Shown here in pieces: positions 35,780 to 43,316 of a DNA stretch of 54,256 nt; position 1 is the first letter of the stretch; each line of letters starts with the position of its first letter. Origin of the DNA: CALJIC01 sp039805565 (lineage in GTDB: Bacteria; Chloroflexota; Chloroflexia; Chloroflexales; Roseiflexaceae); the NCBI GenBank assembly GCA_039805565.1, contig JBDLTZ010000340.1, forward strand, positions 1 to 54,256. The letters run 5' to 3'. The notes beneath the pieces are model-generated. The model ran no database searches. It was not told the origin of the DNA and was given only the letters and a program-made list of their open reading frames with translations. The position numbers were made by a program, and so were the translations under genes.

Positions 35780-37792
35780 ATGTCTGTTATCAGCGTCGGC
35801 GGCCTGACCAAGTACTACGGCGCCGAGCTCATCTTCGCCGATGTGAGCTTTCAGATAGCCCGCGGCGACAAAGTGGCCCTGGTCGGGGTCAACGGCGCCG
35901 GCAAGAGTACGCTGCTCAAAATCCTCTGCGGCATCGAGAGTCCGACGCGCGGCGGTGTCCACATCGCACGGGGCACGCGCGTGGCGGTGCTCGCCCAGGA
36001 GGCCCAGTTCGCCGGCGGCCGCACCCTCTGGGACGAGATGCAGGACGCGATCGTGCACCTCAACACCCTGCGCGACGAGATCGCCGCGCTCGAACACGCC
36101 CTCGCCGACACCGACGCCCCCGACTGGGAGCAGCGCATGGAGCACTACGGCGAGCTGACGCACCGCTTCGAGCACGCCGGCGGCTACGACATCGAGCGCC
36201 GCACCAAGATGATCCTGGACGGACTCGGCTTCGTCGAGGAGCAGTACCGCCAGCCAGTGTCGCAGTTCTCCGGCGGCCAGAAGACCCGCGCCGCCCTCGC
36301 CGCCGCCCTGCTCTCCGACCCAGATCTCCTGCTGCTCGACGAGCCGACCAACCACCTGGACCTGGCGGCGCTCGAGTGGCTCGAGAAGTTCCTGCGCGAC
36401 TGGGAGGGCTCGCTCGTCGTCGTCTCGCACGACCGCTACTTCCTCGATAAGGTCACCAACCGGACGCTGGAGATCGCCTTCAACCGCCTGGACGGCGACT
36501 ACCCGGCGCCGTACAACCGCTACCTGGAGCTGAAGGCCGCCAAGCTCGAGCTCCAGCTCAAGCAGTATATGTCGCAGCAGGAGCAGATCGCCAAGGCCGA
36601 GGAGTTCATCCGGCGCTTCAAGAACAGCACCCTCAGCACACAGGCGCGCGGGCGCGAGCGACGCCTCGAGAGGCTCAAGGAGGGCTGGGAGGGCGGCTCC
36701 GGCCGCGTCGAGCAGCTGATCGACCGGCCCGATCAGCAGAAGAAGCTGGCGCTCAACATCGGCACCCAGATCCGCGGCGGCGACCTCGTGCTCAAGCTCG
36801 AGCACCTCGTGATCGGCTACGTCGGTCGCCGGGACGCCACGCGCCCCGGCGACACCGAGCTCGTCACCGTGCCGGACCTGGAGATCTGGCGCGGGCAGCG
36901 GGTGGCGCTGATGGGCCCTAACGGCAGCGGCAAGACCACCCTTCTACGAACCATCGTCGGCGAGCTGCCGCCCCTGCGCGGCAAGGCACGCCTCGGCCAC
37001 CGCATCGAGATCACCTACTATGCCCAGGCCCACGAAGGGCTGGTGACGCACAACACGGTGCTCGAGGAGATCCGGCGTATCCGCCCCGCCATCAAGGAGA
37101 CCGAGGCACGCACGCTCCTCGGCCGCTTCCTCTTCAGCGGCGACGACGTCTTCAAGCGCATCGATGATCTCTCGGGCGGCGAGCGCAGCCGCGTCGCGCT
37201 GGCCCAGCTCACCCTGATGGGCGGCAACCTGCTGGTGCTCGACGAGCCGACCAACCACCTCGACATTGGCGCGCGCGAGGCGCTTGAGAGCGTGCTCAAC
37301 GAGTACAACGGCACGATCCTGTTCGTCTCGCACGACCGCTACTTCGTGGATGCGGTAGCCGACACGATCTGGATGGTCAGGGACGGCGGCGTCAAGGCGT
37401 TTGACGGCACCTACAGCGAGTACGCGGCAGCCCAGGAGAAGACCGAGAAGGCGCAGTCGGCGCGCTCACAGGGCGCGAAGACTCCTGCTGCGCGGCCCGA
37501 GGTGATGGCTCCCCAACCGAACGGCAAGCCACAGCCGAACGGCAAGCCCTCCGCGCCCGCGGCCGCACCGCGATCGAAGGAAGACGAGCGCGAGCAGCGC
37601 AAGCGCCAGCGCCGAGCAGCGGCTCTCGAGCAGGAGATCGCCGCGTTCGAGGCCGAGCTCAAGCAGATCGAGGCCGCTATGGCCGCTGCCGCCACCGACG
37701 CAAAGAAGGTCACGACGCTGAGCCTGAAGTACGCCGAGGTGCAGGAGCGCCTCCAGACCCGCTACGACGAGTGGAGCGCTGTGGCAGGCTAG
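35780..37792 (+). CDS. ABC-F family ATPase (ribosome-associated, Uup/EttA-like)
   Basis: 670 residues, two ABC cassettes and no membrane domain. Cassette 1 has GVNGAGKSTLL, FSGGQKTRAALAAALL and LLLLDEPTNHLDL; cassette 2 has GPNGSGKTTLLR, LSGGERSRVALAQLTLM and LLVLDEPTNHLDI. The inter-domain linker (about 240-320) is helical and charged (KQYMSQQEQIAKAEEFIRRF), as expected for the P-site tRNA interaction motif. A C-terminal coiled coil (about 600-670) follows a low-complexity PNGKPQPNGKP stretch. Start ATG 35780 has GAGGAG 8 bases upstream. These proteins act on the ribosomal E site in translation control or antibiotic protection; which one cannot be told. Confidence 0.93.
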   Translation: MSVISVGGLTKYYGAELIFADVSFQIARGDKVALVGVNGAGKSTLLKILCGIESPTRGGVHIARGTRVAVLAQEAQFAGGRTLWDEMQDAIVHLNTLRDEIAALEHALADTDAPDWEQRMEHYGELTHRFEHAGGYDIERRTKMILDGLGFVEEQYRQPVSQFSGGQKTRAALAAALLSDPDLLLLDEPTNHLDLAALEWLEKFLRDWEGSLVVVSHDRYFLDKVTNRTLEIAFNRLDGDYPAPYNRYLELKAAKLELQLKQYMSQQEQIAKAEEFIRRFKNSTLSTQARGRERRLERLKEGWEGGSGRVEQLIDRPDQQKKLALNIGTQIRGGDLVLKLEHLVIGYVGRRDATRPGDTELVTVPDLEIWRGQRVALMGPNGSGKTTLLRTIVGELPPLRGKARLGHRIEITYYAQAHEGLVTHNTVLEEIRRIRPAIKETEARTLLGRFLFSGDDVFKRIDDLSGGERSRVALAQLTLMGGNLLVLDEPTNHLDIGAREALESVLNEYNGTILFVSHDRYFVDAVADTIWMVRDGGVKAFDGTYSEYAAAQEKTEKAQSARSQGAKTPAARPEVMAPQPNGKPQPNGKPSAPAAAPRSKEDEREQRKRQRRAAALEQEIAAFEAELKQIEAAMAAAATDAKKVTTLSLKYAEVQERLQTRYDEWSAVAG

Positions 37793-37811
37793 AGGTTACG
37801 TCAACACATGA

Positions 37812-37817
37812 TATAAT
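37812..37817 (+). promoter_or_regulatory. -10 box TATAAT before the 37961 gene
   Basis: A perfect TATAAT at 37812-37817, with no good -35 box at the right distance. It would give a leader of about 140 bases for the gene at 37961. Confidence 0.45.
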
Positions 37818-37960
37818 GAGAGGCAATACCACTTAGCGACTCTCGGCGGGGGGTGCGCCCCCAACATTGCAGCACTGCATCCTCACCGCTGCCGAACCGC
37901 ACACCCCCGTGGCTCGGATCGGTGCTATCAATGCAGCTACTACTTCGTACGGAGGCATCG

Positions 37961-38392
37961 ATGGGCAAGTTGAGCGCGGCGGTTGGTGAGAATGGCGTCC
38001 TGACGGTCTACGGCGGTCCGGTGCGGGTACGCTGCTTCGGCTGGGTGGACGTGGATCAGGACGAGGCGCTGGTCCTCGAGGGGCCGGCGCGGCAGAGCGG
38101 CTCGGAGCGCGGCCACCGCTTCGAGGGCGTCGCGGAGCTAGACAACGTGCGCGTCGTGGGTGTCGAGCACTTCGGCAGCTGGACGGCACTCCTGCTCCCG
38201 CACGGCAGCCGGCTGCTGGTCGCAGCCCAGCTCTCCACCCCGGAGCAGCGGCGGGCGACGCAGCAGGTCCGTGGCGCGCTTGCGCCTCGCAGCGATAGAC
38301 AGCTTGCGGCAGACTCGCCCTCCAAGGAGACAGCCCGCAAGGTGGTCGGCGTGGTGCTGGCGTTGGTGTTGCTGGATATCTTCAGCCGCTAG
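37961..38392 (+). CDS. Hypothetical protein with C-terminal membrane anchor
   Basis: 143 residues. Start ATG 37961 has GGAGG 5 bases upstream. The body is a small strand-rich domain (GVLTVYGGPVRVRCFGWVDV, RVVGVEHFGSWTALLLPHGS) followed by a charged linker. A C-terminal hydrophobic helix VVGVVLALVLLDIFSR would place the domain in the cytoplasm as a tail-anchored protein. I recognise no family. The last 11 bases overlap the end of the convergent DinB-like gene. Confidence 0.6.
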   Translation: MGKLSAAVGENGVLTVYGGPVRVRCFGWVDVDQDEALVLEGPARQSGSERGHRFEGVAELDNVRVVGVEHFGSWTALLLPHGSRLLVAAQLSTPEQRRATQQVRGALAPRSDRQLAADSPSKETARKVVGVVLALVLLDIFSR

Positions 38393-38885
38393 CCCGCTCC
38401 CGCAGGAACAGGATCAAGTCAAGATCGCCCGGCGAGCGCCCGAGCGCAGTCAGCATCGCCGCTGCCTCGCTCCGGTGCTGCGTCCCGTGGTTCACCAGGT
38501 GCAGCATCATCTGCCCGAGCGGCAGCGGCGGCTGCACCACCCCGCGAGTGTTCACCACCGCGAGCGGCCGTGTCAGGTCAGCATCGGTCAGTCCGGCCAG
38601 GTATGACCGCATCGCCAGCTTCTCCTCGTGCCAGCGCTCCCGGATCGTCCCCAGCGTCGGGAAGGCCCCCTCGTCGAGCATCCCGCTCGGCGTCTCTCCC
38701 TGCCAGCGCAGCCGCCAGACCCACTCCGCGCTTAGGGCGTGTACCAACGTGCCGCGCAGGCTGCCGCATGGGAAAGGCGCCGGAGCCGCCAATTCTGTGT
38801 CGCTGACCCCCTCGGCTGCCCGTAAGACGCGCTCTCCCGCCCACGAACCATACTCAAACAGCAGCTGAATATCACCGATTTGCAC
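38382..38885 (-). CDS. DinB/YfiT-family four-helix protein (putative metal-dependent)
   Basis: 167 residues. GTG 38885 has GGAG about 7 bases upstream. GTLVHALSAEWVWRLRWQGE contributes the first metal His, and MMLHLVNHGTQHRSEAAAML the HxxxH pair; together these are the three-His site of DinB-like proteins. Members act in thiol-dependent detoxification (bacillithiol or mycothiol transferases) or are uncharacterised. It is divergent from the protoglobin gene, and a near-perfect palindrome lies between them. Confidence 0.88.
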   Translation of the reverse strand: MQIGDIQLLFEYGSWAGERVLRAAEGVSDTELAAPAPFPCGSLRGTLVHALSAEWVWRLRWQGETPSGMLDEGAFPTLGTIRERWHEEKLAMRSYLAGLTDADLTRPLAVVNTRGVVQPPLPLGQMMLHLVNHGTQHRSEAAAMLTALGRSPGDLDLILFLRERASG

Positions 38886-38910
38886 GCAATATCTCCAAAA
38901 GTTAACAGTA

Positions 38911-38927
38911 TGTAACCATTGGTTGCA
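38911..38927. promoter_or_regulatory. Palindromic operator candidate TGTAACCATTGGTTGCA
   Basis: Seven of eight base pairs around the central T are complementary. It lies 26 bases upstream of the DinB-like start and 121 bases from the protoglobin start, in the only spacer they share. The size and symmetry suit a dimeric repressor such as a MerR- or TetR-type protein; none is encoded nearby. Confidence 0.4.
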
Positions 38928-39047
38928 ATCTTTTCACCATAAGCCCCACAGCACAATGTGATAATCGGGCTCAAGAAGGCGCTGCCGCTCCTTCATCGCA
39001 CCCGCGTGTGCACACACACGCACCATCACACCACGGAGGGCACACCG

Positions 39048-39608
39048 ATGACGACCACAACCTACGACTACGCCGCCTGGCAAGTGAAGAACGAGGCGAT
39101 TCTCCACGAGCTCACCGCGCTCGTCAAGCTCACCGATGAGGAGCGCACGCTACTTGCCGCGCTCGCCCCAGACGCCCAGGCCGCCGTCGCCACCCTCAGC
39201 GCCGCCTTCTACCAGCGCCTCGAGCGCCACGCCAATACCGCCGAGTACCTGCTGCACGACAATATGCCGCGCATGCACGCCAACCTCGGCACCTGGTTCA
39301 CGGAGGTCTTCAGCGGCACGTACGACTCAGCCTACACCCGCCGCCGCCTTGTGATCGGCGAGATCCACGTCAAGATCGGCCTGCCAGTCCGCTACCCTCT
39401 GGCCATGCTCGACGTCATCATGACGTTTGGTGAGGCCGTGGCGCGCCGCAGCCCCAACCCCACGGCCGCGGTCACTGCGTTCCGCAAGGTGCTCGCGCTC
39501 GACGTGGCGGTCTTCAACCAGGCCTACGAGGACGAGCAGCTGCGCCAGATCGCCGATCTCGTCGGCGGCGAGCGCCTCGCCCGCCGGCTCCTGTCCGGCG
39601 AGGTATAG
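39048..39608 (+). CDS. Single-domain protoglobin / globin-sensor domain protein
   Basis: 186 residues. Start ATG 39048 has GGAGG 9 bases upstream. The fold pattern is the protoglobin/globin-coupled-sensor globin: VKLTDEERTLLAALAPDAQA, then FYQRLERHANTAEYL, then IGEIHVKIGLPVRYPLAMLD, in which the His of EIHVKIGL is the proximal heme ligand. It binds heme and probably O2, NO or CO. There is no output domain, so it is a stand-alone globin, possibly a gas scavenger. It ends at a very strong bidirectional terminator. Confidence 0.87.
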   Translation: MTTTTYDYAAWQVKNEAILHELTALVKLTDEERTLLAALAPDAQAAVATLSAAFYQRLERHANTAEYLLHDNMPRMHANLGTWFTEVFSGTYDSAYTRRRLVIGEIHVKIGLPVRYPLAMLDVIMTFGEAVARRSPNPTAAVTAFRKVLALDVAVFNQAYEDEQLRQIADLVGGERLARRLLSGEV

Positions 39609-39640
39609 GGCCGGACACAAAGGCGAAAAGGACACAGGCA

Positions 39641-39690
39641 GCAACGGCGCCGGCGGTACGGGGACTGACCCGCACCGCCGGCGCCGTTGC
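39641..39690. terminator. Bidirectional terminator between protoglobin and S41 protease genes
   Basis: GCAACGGCGCCGGCGGT (39641-39657) pairs perfectly over 17 bp with ACCGCCGGCGCCGTTGC (39674-39690). An inner GGG/CCC is in the loop. Only short pyrimidine tracts follow, but the position between convergent stops fits termination from both sides. Confidence 0.75.
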
Positions 39691-39714
39691 TCTTCCGTAG
39701 CTTGCGCCCCTGTA

Positions 39715-40980
39715 TTAGCGCCGTGCCAGCTCCTCTAGCACTTTGAGCGCCCGCGAGAGCTGGGTGTCCTCTCCATCGCGCAGCACCTCGGCGCTCAGCT
39801 CCGCCGCCTCACGGGGCGTCAGAGGTGTGGTGCCCGGCGGCAGCGCCACCAGCTCGTCCGGCTCGATGCCCACGCCGCGCACCTCCTCACCCTTCGGCGT
39901 CAGCCACTGGCTCGTGCCAATCCGCAGCTGCGCGCCGCCCGGCAGGTCGAACGGCCGTAGCACCGTGGCCGTGCCGAAAGTCGGGGCGCCGATCACCTGC
40001 GCCCGCCCATTCTCCTGCAGCGCGCCCGCCAGGATCTCCGCCGCGCTCGCGCTGTTCTCGTTCACCAGCACTACCACCGGCAGAGCCGTCGGCGTGCTGT
40101 CGCGGTCGGTCTTGTACGGACGCTGGTCGCCCGAGCGATCCTGCTCAAGCATCACCGTCGACTCCGGAGGCAGGATCTGGCCCGCCACACCTACGAGCTC
40201 GTGCACCAGCCCGCCAGGGTTGTTACGCAGGTCCAGCACAATCGCCTGCGCCCCCTGGGACTCCAGCTCGCTCAGCGCCTGGCGGAACTCCTCGGTCGTC
40301 TGCTCGGCGAAGCGATTCACATGCACCATCGCCACATCGTCCGGCAGCATACGCCAGCTGACACTCCGGAGCTTGATCTCCTCACGCGTCACGCTGATGT
40401 CCACCGGCGTCACCTCGCCCTCACGCATCACCGTCAGCGTCACGCTGGTGCCCTTCGGGCCGCGGACCTTGCTGCGCAGCTCCTCCACCGTGACGCCGCG
40501 CACATCCTCGCCGTTCACCTGCATGATGCGATCCCCGGCCTTGATCCCGGCGCGCTCTGCGGGCGACCCCTCGATCGGCTGGATGATCACCGGCTGCTCA
40601 TCCACCACGTCGATGTAGGCGCCGATCCCCTCGAAGCGCCCCGAGAGCGACTCGCGCTCGGACTGGGCATCCTCGGCGGACAGGTAGCGCGTGTGGCCGC
40701 GGTCCCCCAGGCTATCGAGCATACCGGCGATCGCGCCATCGGTCATCGCCTGCGGGTCGATCGCCTCCGGGTCAACGTAGTTGTCCTCGGCGATATCCCA
40801 GGCCTTCCAGAAGTTCGCGAAGCTGGCGCAGCTCTCAGCGTCCAGCGGGCAGGGGGCGGTGAGGCGAAGGGCGCTCAAGTAGCCGCCGCCGAACCCGCCC
40901 GCCACGGCCAACATGACCATCGGTATGATGAACCAGATGGGGAGCTGTATGCGAAAAGCCCGCGTGAACCGTGCTAACAT
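39715..40980 (-). CDS. S41-family C-terminal processing peptidase with altered catalytic Lys
   Basis: 421 residues. Start ATG 40980 has GGAG 6 bases upstream. A signal anchor (about 12-35) is followed by the S41 N-terminal helices, a PDZ domain (PVIIQPIEGSPAERAGIKAG, then MQVNGEDVRGVTVEELRSKV) and the protease core. The nucleophile region VNENSASAAEILAGALQENG is normal. The position 25 residues after the nucleophile Ser, where the general-base Lys belongs (TFGKG), reads TFGTATV. The residue is therefore Thr. Either a subfamily uses another base or the protein is a non-catalytic PDZ scaffold. It acts outside the membrane. Confidence 0.88.
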   Translation of the reverse strand: MLARFTRAFRIQLPIWFIIPMVMLAVAGGFGGGYLSALRLTAPCPLDAESCASFANFWKAWDIAEDNYVDPEAIDPQAMTDGAIAGMLDSLGDRGHTRYLSAEDAQSERESLSGRFEGIGAYIDVVDEQPVIIQPIEGSPAERAGIKAGDRIMQVNGEDVRGVTVEELRSKVRGPKGTSVTLTVMREGEVTPVDISVTREEIKLRSVSWRMLPDDVAMVHVNRFAEQTTEEFRQALSELESQGAQAIVLDLRNNPGGLVHELVGVAGQILPPESTVMLEQDRSGDQRPYKTDRDSTPTALPVVVLVNENSASAAEILAGALQENGRAQVIGAPTFGTATVLRPFDLPGGAQLRIGTSQWLTPKGEEVRGVGIEPDELVALPPGTTPLTPREAAELSAEVLRDGEDTQLSRALKVLEELARR

Positions 40981-41025
40981 AGGGGCTCCAAAAGTCTCTC
41001 TTGGTGTCGGATCGCTCTGTGATTC

Positions 41026-41034
41026 AGTATAGCA
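41026..41034 (-). promoter_or_regulatory. Extended -10 element TGCTATACT (S41 gene)
   Basis: The minus strand reads TGCTATACT at 41034-41026, 45 bases before the S41 ATG. No -35 box is evident. Confidence 0.6.
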
Positions 41035-41124
41035 CCCGACCATCCCCAGGGGCATTAGAGCTCTGTGAGCACATGCTCCGCACCCATGACTCTCCAGCGG
41101 AGTGCAGTGGAGTGCAGTTCGATT

Positions 41125-41184
41125 GAGCAACAGAGGGAAGGAGGGCTCAGATCGCCTCTATATGCTCTGTCCTCTCTGTGGCTC
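41125..41184. repeat. CACAGAG-type inverted repeat, copy 3 (degenerate)
   Basis: GAGCAACAGAG (41125-41135) pairs with CTCTGTGGCTC (41174-41184) with one mismatch. The CTCTCTGTGG side is the same as in copies 1 and 2. It is located between the S41 and fmt genes. Confidence 0.55.
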
Positions 41185-41213
41185 AACCGTTATGCTCACC
41201 GCTATAGCGCTTG

Positions 41214-41238
41214 GCTCTCGGGCCTCAAGCCTCACGGC
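41214..41238. repeat. Short heptamer array F at the fmt stop codon
   Basis: CTCGGGCCTCAAGCCTCACGGC contains CCTCAAG/CCTCACG heptamers like array A. On the minus strand the fmt end GAGGCTTGA falls inside it, so the array supplies the stop. Confidence 0.55.
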
Positions 41239-42178
41239 TTGCCCCCAGCCTCCCCCCTACGGCGTCTTTAAGACCGCGCCACCAGGCCTGCGCATCCATC
41301 GGCCGCTTCCCGGCCGGCTGCACCGTCACCAGCTCGATCAGCCCCTCGCCCGTGGCTACCTGCGGCCCGCCCGGCCCATCGAGCAGCGTCCCCGGCTCGC
41401 CCGCCGCACCTTCAGTGGCCACCGCCCGCGCCGCGATGATCTTCAGCGGCTGGCCGCGCCAGCTTGTCTGCGCGCCAGGCCACGGGTCGTATGCCCGCGT
41501 CATGCGCTCGATCTCCGCCGCCGGCCGGCGCCAGTCCACCACACCGTCCTCCTTCTTCAGCAGCCCGGTGTACGTGGCCCGCTCGTGGTCCTGTGGCACC
41601 GGCTCCAGCGTGCCCGCCACGTACGGCGGCAGCGCCTCCAGCAGCAGGTCAGAGCCCAGCCCGAACAGCTCGTCAGTCAGCTGGCCTGCGCGCGCGTCTG
41701 GCGCCAGCGGCACACGTGCCTGCGCCAGGACCGGACCCGCGTCCATCTTCGGCGTCAGGCGGATGATCGATACCCCGGTCTCGGCGTCGCCGGCCAGGAT
41801 CGCGCCCGTCACCGGCCCCGGCCCGCGGTAGAGCGGCAGCAGCGAGGGGTGGATGTTCACATAGCCGTGCGGCGGGAGTGTCAGCACATCCCTCCGCAGG
41901 ATCTCGCCGTAGGCCGCCACCACCCCCACGTCGGGCCGTAGCACCGCGATCGCCGCCACGGCCTCCGGGTCACGCAGCGTCTCCGGCTGGAGCACAGGCA
42001 CGCCGAGGCCCAGCTCCAGCGCGCGCTGCTTCACCGGCGGCGGCTGTGGCGCACCACCCCGCCCAACCGGGCGATCCGGCTGCGTCACAATGCCCACCAC
42101 TGTGAAACGCGAGTCGCGCGCGAGGCGCTCGAGGGGGATCGCCGCGAACCGCGGGGTCCCGAGGAAGAGTACGCGCAT
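41225..42178 (-). CDS. fmt: Methionyl-tRNA formyltransferase
   Basis: 317 residues, a normal length. MRVLFLGTPRFAAIPLERLA opens the formyl-transferase domain. NIHPSLLPLYRGPGPVTGAI holds the catalytic Asn and His, and TPKMDAGPVLAQ the Asp. The C-terminal OB-like domain (from about 205) has YDPWPGAQTSWRGQPLKII. It formylates initiator Met-tRNA. ATG 42178 is the natural start. The final SREA and stop are made from heptamer sequence, apparently without harm to the enzyme. It stands alone, without def beside it. Confidence 0.95.
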   Translation of the reverse strand: MRVLFLGTPRFAAIPLERLARDSRFTVVGIVTQPDRPVGRGGAPQPPPVKQRALELGLGVPVLQPETLRDPEAVAAIAVLRPDVGVVAAYGEILRRDVLTLPPHGYVNIHPSLLPLYRGPGPVTGAILAGDAETGVSIIRLTPKMDAGPVLAQARVPLAPDARAGQLTDELFGLGSDLLLEALPPYVAGTLEPVPQDHERATYTGLLKKEDGVVDWRRPAAEIERMTRAYDPWPGAQTSWRGQPLKIIAARAVATEGAAGEPGTLLDGPGGPQVATGEGLIELVTVQPAGKRPMDAQAWWRGLKDAVGGRLGASREA

Positions 42179-42367
42179 ACCTACCTCCAGGTGCTCCGCC
42201 GCACCCCAAGGCGCGGCGCTACCGGCAGGGATGCAGCAGCCATTGCGTTTGCCGTGTGCCCCGTAGTATAATGCAAAGAGGGGTCAAAAGACACGCATCG
42301 CCGCCTCGTATGCCGCATCTCAAACAGATAGACCCCACGCCGCGGGCCAGCCACCAGTGAGACGATC

Positions 42368-43312
42368 ATGCACGCACTCCTCTTCGACGGCCAGCTCCGG
42401 CTGGCGGACGACTACCCCGAGCCCACCCTGCGCCCCGGTGAGGCGCTCATCCGGCCCCACCTCGTCGGGGTCTGTAATACCGACATCGAGATCACGCGTG
42501 GCTACATGGGCTTCCGCGGCATCCTCGGGCACGAGTTCGTCGGCACGGTTGTTGCCTGTGAGGATACAGCTTTGGTCGGGAAGCGCGTCGTCGGCGAGAT
42601 CAACGCCGCCTGCCGCGCCTGCCCTACCTGCGCCCGGGGCGACGAGAGCCACTGCCCGCACCGCACCACGCTCGGGATCGACCGCCGCGACGGCGCCATG
42701 GCCGAGCTATTGAGTCTGCCCGTGAGCTGCTTACACGCTGTGCCCGATACGCTGCCGGATGAGGCCGCTGTCTTCGCCGAGCCCGTCGCGGCAGCGCTCG
42801 AGATCCTTGAGCAGTCGCACATCCGCCCCACAGACCGTGTGGCCGTGGTGGGCGACGGCAAGCTCGGGATTCTCTGCGCGCAGGCGCTGCGCCTCCCTGG
42901 CTGCGACGTGGCCCTCGTCGGGCGGCACCCCGAGCGCTGGGGCTGGCTCAGCCAGCTCGGCATCGCGGGCACGGACGCAAGCGAGGCGGCGCCTGCGTCG
43001 TTCGACGTGGTGGTGGACTGCACCGGCAACCCGGGCGGCCTCGCCACCGCCCGTCGCCTGGTGCGGTCGCGCGGCCGGCTGGTGCTCAAGAGCACGTTCG
43101 CCGCCGAATCAGGGCTCAACCTCACCAAGCTCGTCGTCGACGAGGTACAGCTCGTCGGCTCGCGCTGCGGGCCCTTCGCCCCGGCGCTGCGAGTCCTGGA
43201 TCGGGGCCTCATCCAGACTGCGCCGATGATCGCGGACCGCTTCCCGCTCCGCGACGGCCTGACCGCCTTCCGCGCCTCAGAGCGCCGGCTGAAAGTGCTG
43301 CTGGAGGTATAA
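42368..43312 (+). CDS. Zinc-type medium-chain alcohol dehydrogenase-like protein
   Basis: 314 residues. VGVCNTDIEI holds the catalytic Cys, GILGHEFVGTVV the His-Glu pair. CRACPTCARGDESHC carries the four structural-zinc cysteines, and AVVGDGKLGILCAQALRLPG is the NAD-binding Rossmann loop. It is shorter than standard 340-residue members but keeps all metal ligands. It oxidises an alcohol or polyol, probably with NAD; the substrate is unknown. It is the first gene of a six-gene rightward operon; the next ATG follows 4 bases after its stop. Confidence 0.9.
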   Translation: MHALLFDGQLRLADDYPEPTLRPGEALIRPHLVGVCNTDIEITRGYMGFRGILGHEFVGTVVACEDTALVGKRVVGEINAACRACPTCARGDESHCPHRTTLGIDRRDGAMAELLSLPVSCLHAVPDTLPDEAAVFAEPVAAALEILEQSHIRPTDRVAVVGDGKLGILCAQALRLPGCDVALVGRHPERWGWLSQLGIAGTDASEAAPASFDVVVDCTGNPGGLATARRLVRSRGRLVLKSTFAAESGLNLTKLVVDEVQLVGSRCGPFAPALRVLDRGLIQTAPMIADRFPLRDGLTAFRASERRLKVLLEV

Positions 43313-43316
43313 CCCG

